A stretch of DNA of 64,000 bases, from contig NC_053397.1 in NCBI RefSeq assembly GCF_905171765.1, positions 2,436,946 to 2,500,945 of the forward strand, read 5' to 3'. Within the stretch, counting starts at the first letter, position 1, and each line of letters opens with the position of its first letter. Both the position numbers and the translations under genes were made by a program. The notes beneath the pieces were generated by a model, which was not told the origin of the DNA, did no database searches, and saw only the letters and a list, made by a program, of their open reading frames with translations. This DNA comes from Bufo bufo (lineage: Eukaryota > Chordata > Amphibia > Anura > Bufonidae). Positions 60,459 through 64,000 of this stretch are shown piece after piece.

Positions 60459-61024
60459 TATTGCTCTGTGGATTATTTGGCGGTGCTATTTCAAGGGGAG
60501 AAGGGAATACTAGACGGTGACACGGATGACACCGTCACAATAATGGTGTCCTGATGTGAGCGGACGGAGGGGCACAGCACCCCCCCCCCCCCCGTACCTA
60601 CAGGGGTCCCTGTGCCTCATTATGGAAGGTAGAGTCAGGTTGTCAGCCATGTTTCCTGGACTGCTTGGTGTCAGTGATCAGCAGCTACAAGTCAGAGACA
60701 GTAATATCCTGCAGGATGATGAGAGTTATAGTGCTCTGTGCAATCACAGGCGCCTCTATGGCGGTTGTCAGCCCCTCCCCCGCCTTGTTTTCCACAGTAA
60801 CATTTGGGATTTGGCGATGGCAGCGTGACCCTCTCCGGCCGAGGAGGAATCTGCTGCTGGGACAATATGGCCTCTGTTCTCCGCCGGCCGCGCCCTGAGC
60901 AGCTGAGAACAGGCGGTGGGGGGTGCCGGCCGCCATCTGTCCGCTGCCGTGACCATCGCAATTACCGACTCCATGATGGCGCCCGCACCAAACACGACTG
61001 GAGTTACCGGAAGAGACCGTCTGC
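60459..61024. other. No gene seen; GC-rich stretch with a C run
   Basis: Includes a 15-C run near 60580-60594 and a GC-rich stretch at 60820-60990 with many CpG. No splice donor, exon or protein could be recognised, so it is left unassigned. Confidence 0.45.
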
Positions 61025-61682
61025 TGGGGGGGTGCAGGACGCCACACGTGGGGGTGGGGGGTGCAGGACGCCACACGTGGGGGGGGGGGGGTGCAGGACG
61101 CCACACGTGTCCGGGGGGGTGCAGGACGCCACACGTGTCCGGGGGGGTGCAGGACGCCACACGTGTCCGGGGGGGTGCAGGACGCCACACGTGTCCGGGG
61201 GGGTGCAGGACGCCACACGTGTCCGGGGGGGTGCAGGACGCCACACGTGTCCGGGGGGTGCAGGCCGCCACACGTGTCCGGGGGGTGCAGGACGCCACAC
61301 GTGTCCGGGGGGTGCAGGACGCCACACGTGTCCGGGGGGTGCAGGACGCCACACGTGTCCGGGGGGTGCAGGACGCCACACGTGTCCGGGGGGTGCAGGA
61401 CGCCACACGTGTCCGGGGGGTGCAGGACGCCACACGTGTCCGGGGGGTGCAGGACGCAACACGTGTCCGGGGGGTGCAGGACGCCACACGTGTCCGGGGG
61501 GTGCAGGACGCCACACGTGTCCGGGGGGTGCAGGACGCCACATGTGGGGGGGGGGGTGCAGGCCGCCACATGTGTCCGGGGGGTGCAGGACGCCACATGT
61601 GTCCGGGGGGTGCAGGACGCCACATGTTGGGGGGGGGCGCAGGACGCCACATGTGGGGGGGGGGTGCAGGACGCCACATGTG
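61025..61682. repeat. 27-28-bp E-box minisatellite, 24 units
   Basis: Units read GTGCAGGACGCCACACGTGT followed by CC and a G run. Eighteen units carry the palindromic E-box CACGTG; the last six (from 61538) carry CATGTG or CATGTT. G runs of 5 to 12 separate units. Long frames on both strands (about 330 codons) are artefacts. Confidence 0.95.
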
Positions 61683-62898
61683 ACCTCTGTGCTTCTTACG
61701 TTGTGGCAGACGTCTCCAAGGGAACATTTTAGGGCCGGTGACCCTGACATAGAAAGGAGGGGCGGTCTGAAAGTGACCCCCACGGACCCCTGAACCCTAC
61801 ACAGGGGGCGCCCTGCTCCCCGTCCTGCCGGGTCTGATGGGTGACACAAGGTGACGAAGCTTCACCCCACCCCCCAGGATGCCAAGGACACAAAGCCCGG
61901 AGAAGAACAAACTCTGCTATCTGAGGAAACGGCGCTTATCAGAGCGACCGGACGAAACGGCGCCACTGCCTGCTAAGTGCCCGGGTCAGGGGCACCTGCC
62001 GTACACAGACCCTGCTCCACACTGGCCGTCAGGGCGCAGCTTCCATAGTATCCAATCCTGGATACAAGGGCGTACACTCTAATCACATCCAGAGCTGCAG
62101 CGAGAGCAGAGCTTACACTCTAATCACATGCAGAGCTGCAACAGAAGGGAGAGCAGAGAATACACTCTAATCACACCCAAAGCTGTGGTACCAGGGAGAG
62201 CAGAGCTTACACTCTAATAACATCCACAGCTGCAGCACAAGCAAGCTAGCATGTTTTATACTCGTTGCACACAGAGCTGCAGTTCTATGTCTTACACTCC
62301 AGTCACCTCCAGAGCTGCACTCACTGAGCTGTCCTGTGTGTGACCTACAGTTGTGACAGGCGGAGCCTCCATGTGTGAACGGTCTGAGGCGCTGCCATCT
62401 GCTGGGCACTTTGCAGAATACAAACAAGGGCAAACGTGGTGTCTGCTGCCACCTGCTGGTGTCTCCGGTGAACTGCAGCTCTGGGAGGACGAGCGGTTCT
62501 TGGTGTAGCCGCGGCCTCCACCGATATAATAGTGTCAGGCATCAGCAGAGCGACGTGTGCGCTGTATGTAACCCAACTGCACTGCGCATGTGCCGGAGAG
62601 GGGGAGGGACCTCAGTCACATGATGCTGTGACACGCCAACTGCTGGGGGTGTGTCCAGGACTCTGAGTCTGGTGGGCGTTACCATGTGGTCATGTGAAGC
62701 GGACCGCACACGTGACACGTAGGGAGCCACCAGGGATTTTTTGTTGTCCACGTGTTTTTGTGGTGCGTTTTGCACACAGAGCATCTCATCGCCAGCGCTC
62801 CGAAGGTGGCGCAAAAAACGATCGTGTGTCCGGCGAAAACACCGCACAAAAAAAACCCACAAGAGTAAAATGCCAGAAATAAACCTACGTGTGAGGCG
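61683..62898. other. No gene; degenerate AGAGCTGCA repeats
   Basis: About five degenerate copies of CACTCTAATCACATCCAGAG followed by CTGCA and AGAGCAGAG lie at 62072-62330. They share the CCAGAGCTGCA core of two other arrays. The remainder (62340-62898) is unique; an A/T-run-rich stretch with partial inverted symmetry at 62735-62870 may be another old MITE. No gene is recognised. Confidence 0.55.
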
Positions 62899-63466
62899 TC
62901 CCCTTCACTGCCCCGGACCACCGGGGAGGCCACCATTAACCCCTTCGCTGCCCCGGACCACCGGGGAGGCCACCATTAACCCCTTCGCTGCCCCGGACCA
63001 CCGGGGAGGCCACCATTAGCCCCTTCACTGCCCCAGACCACCATTAACCCCTTCACTGCGCCGGACCACCGGGGAGGCCACATTAACCCCTTCACTGCCC
63101 CGGACCACCGGGGAGGCCACATTAACCCCTTCACTGCCCCGGACCACCGGGGAGGCCACCATTAACCCCTTCACTGCCCCGGACCACCGGGGAGGCCACC
63201 ATTAACCCCTTCACTGCCCCGGACCACCGGAGAGGCCATCATTAACCCCTTCACTGTCACAGACCACCGGGGAGGCCACCATTAACCCCTTCACTGCCCC
63301 GGACCACCGGGGAGGCTACCATTAACCCCTTCACTGTGTCGGACCACCGGGGAGGCCACATTAACCCCTTCACTGCCCCGGACCACCGGGGAGGCCACCA
63401 TTAACCCCTTCACTGCCCCGGACCACCGGGGAGGCCACCATTAACCCTTCACTGCTCCGGACCACC
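62899..63466. repeat. 40-bp minisatellite, about 14 units
   Basis: Units read CCCCTTCACTGCCCCGGACC followed by ACCGGGGAGGCCACCATTAA. Each unit contains the inverted pair CCCCGG/CCGGGG. One unit (63019-63058) lacks the middle. It ends about 370 bp before the USP4 start codon. Confidence 0.95.
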
Positions 63467-63834
63467 AATGAGAATATTAGCCTGGATAAAGATGAAAACT
63501 GCCGACTTGTATTAAAGGGGTATGCACGGCTTATCCCGCGGATGAGAACCACCAACTCTCCCCAGAACATGGCGTCCAGTCTGAGCCCGGGCTCTGTCCT
63601 CAATCACTCCCGGAAACTGCTCCTCTCCCTCACTGGGAGATCACGTGATACCGGGCCGGCGCCATCATGTCGTAGTCCTTACGCCGCCTGCGCAGTAACA
63701 AGACTCAGAACTCCAGTCACGTGCTCGGCCGCCCTTGGCCTTGAGCGGCTCGGTTTCGGTCGTGTACGCGCACGTTACGCTGTGACGTCAGGGAGCGGTG
63801 AGAACGTGCGCGACCCCGTAGTGTTCTTGCAGTT
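63467..63834 (+). promoter_or_regulatory. USP4: USP4 promoter and 5'UTR region
   Basis: A CpG-rich, TATA-less stretch. Visible elements: palindromic E-box/CLEAR-like TCACGTGA (63641-63648), NRF1-like GCCTGCGCAG (63686-63695), E-box CACGTG (63718-63723) and a perfect CRE, TGACGTCA (63783-63790), 45 bp before the start codon. The exact transcription start is not determinable. Confidence 0.55.
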
Positions 63835-64000
63835 ATGGCGGAGGGGGGAGGTGGAGGAGATCCGGGCCCGGTACAGCCGCACCGAGCAGCCCGCACCCCG
63901 TCACCGGCGCCCGAAGGTAACAGCCACCCGGACCCTGAGAGCCAGAAGAACGAGCTGGGGGAGCTGCTGAAGGCGCCGCTGAAGAAGGGGGACGAATGGT
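63835..64000 (+). CDS. USP4: Ubiquitin-specific protease N-terminus (USP4), partial
   Basis: An ATG at 63835 opens 55 codons that run off the right edge in frame. The product starts MAEGGGGG, has a Pro/Arg-rich insert, then PESQKNELGELL and KKGDEW. This matches the start of the DUSP domain of USP4 (human PDAETQKSELGPL...QW) better than USP15 or USP11. USP4 is a cysteine-type deubiquitinase; its catalytic domain is outside the window. The CpG promoter with a CRE directly upstream, and DAG1 as neighbour (both at human 3p21.31), support the call. The N-terminal insert before the DUSP start is longer than in human. A GAAG|GTAACA at 63913-63921 looks like a donor, but reading straight through gives the conserved sequence, so I do not use it. 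Confidence 0.82.
   Translation, partial: MAEGGGGGDPGPVQPHRAARTPSPAPEGNSHPDPESQKNELGELLKAPLKKGDEW

Noticed and set aside
60685..61849. Frames of about 255-330 codons on both strands around the E-box array
   Set aside because: Produced by the 27-28-bp array; the opposite strands and frames give equally long products.
1..64000. tRNA, rRNA, snRNA or telomeric TTAGGG repeats
   Set aside because: I looked for characteristic motifs and saw none; a dedicated search could still find a degraded copy.

Overview
The window is vertebrate nuclear DNA, most likely from a frog. It holds two host genes with vertebrate exon structure: a complete dystroglycan gene (DAG1) and the first codons of a ubiquitin-specific protease that best fits USP4. 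Both map to the same band in human (3p21.31), so their order here looks like conserved synteny. The anuran assignment rests on the mobile elements: a Tx1-type non-LTR retrotransposon with CCHC knuckles in ORF1, TTAA-flanked T2-like foldback MITEs, and tandem repeats of kinds common in frogs. No prokaryotic, CRISPR, phage or viral feature is present.

About two thirds of the window (roughly 41-42 kb by summing the arrays) is tandem repeat, in about seventeen families with periods from 9 to 100 bp. Left of DAG1: a 54-bp array (1-3793) whose last two units are inverted, a 17-bp array (3794-4382), a TA-flanked MITE (4416-4801), a purine-rich ~21-bp array (5830-10581), a 100-N assembly gap, and a 72-bp array of about 135 units (10682-20449). 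Most long open frames in these arrays are artefacts of periods divisible by three.

DAG1 runs on the + strand. A CpG-rich promoter and probable non-coding first exon lie at about 20540-20769. Intron 1 carries two G-rich minisatellites. The start codon is at 24215 and coding exon A ends at 24481. Intron 2 carries a 48-bp minisatellite. The large last exon is 26516-28915, and the 3'UTR probably extends to about 30775 and contains a GC-rich 39-bp array. The 888-residue product keeps the signal peptide, both disulfide pairs, the furin-type site, the matriglycan threonines, the alpha/beta cleavage site, the transmembrane helix and the PPPY dystrophin-binding tail.

Right of DAG1: further small arrays, several MITEs (including a 150-bp hAT-type element with a clear 8-bp duplication), a C-rich array (33400-35560), and a 63-bp array split by a 7.9-kb decayed Tx1-type LINE on the - strand (38984-46899). 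That LINE is itself interrupted by a MITE (46032-46498). Next come a near-perfect 202-bp-arm palindrome (51858-52286), a 92-bp array of about 77 units (52493-59600), 29-bp and 9-bp arrays, an array of 24 E-box-containing units (61025-61682), a 40-bp array, and the USP4 promoter and first exon at the right edge.

I see no new protein system. The unusual content is the repeat landscape: many unrelated minisatellites clustered on one gene, block duplications inside most large arrays, nested mobile elements, and a core motif shared between three arrays.
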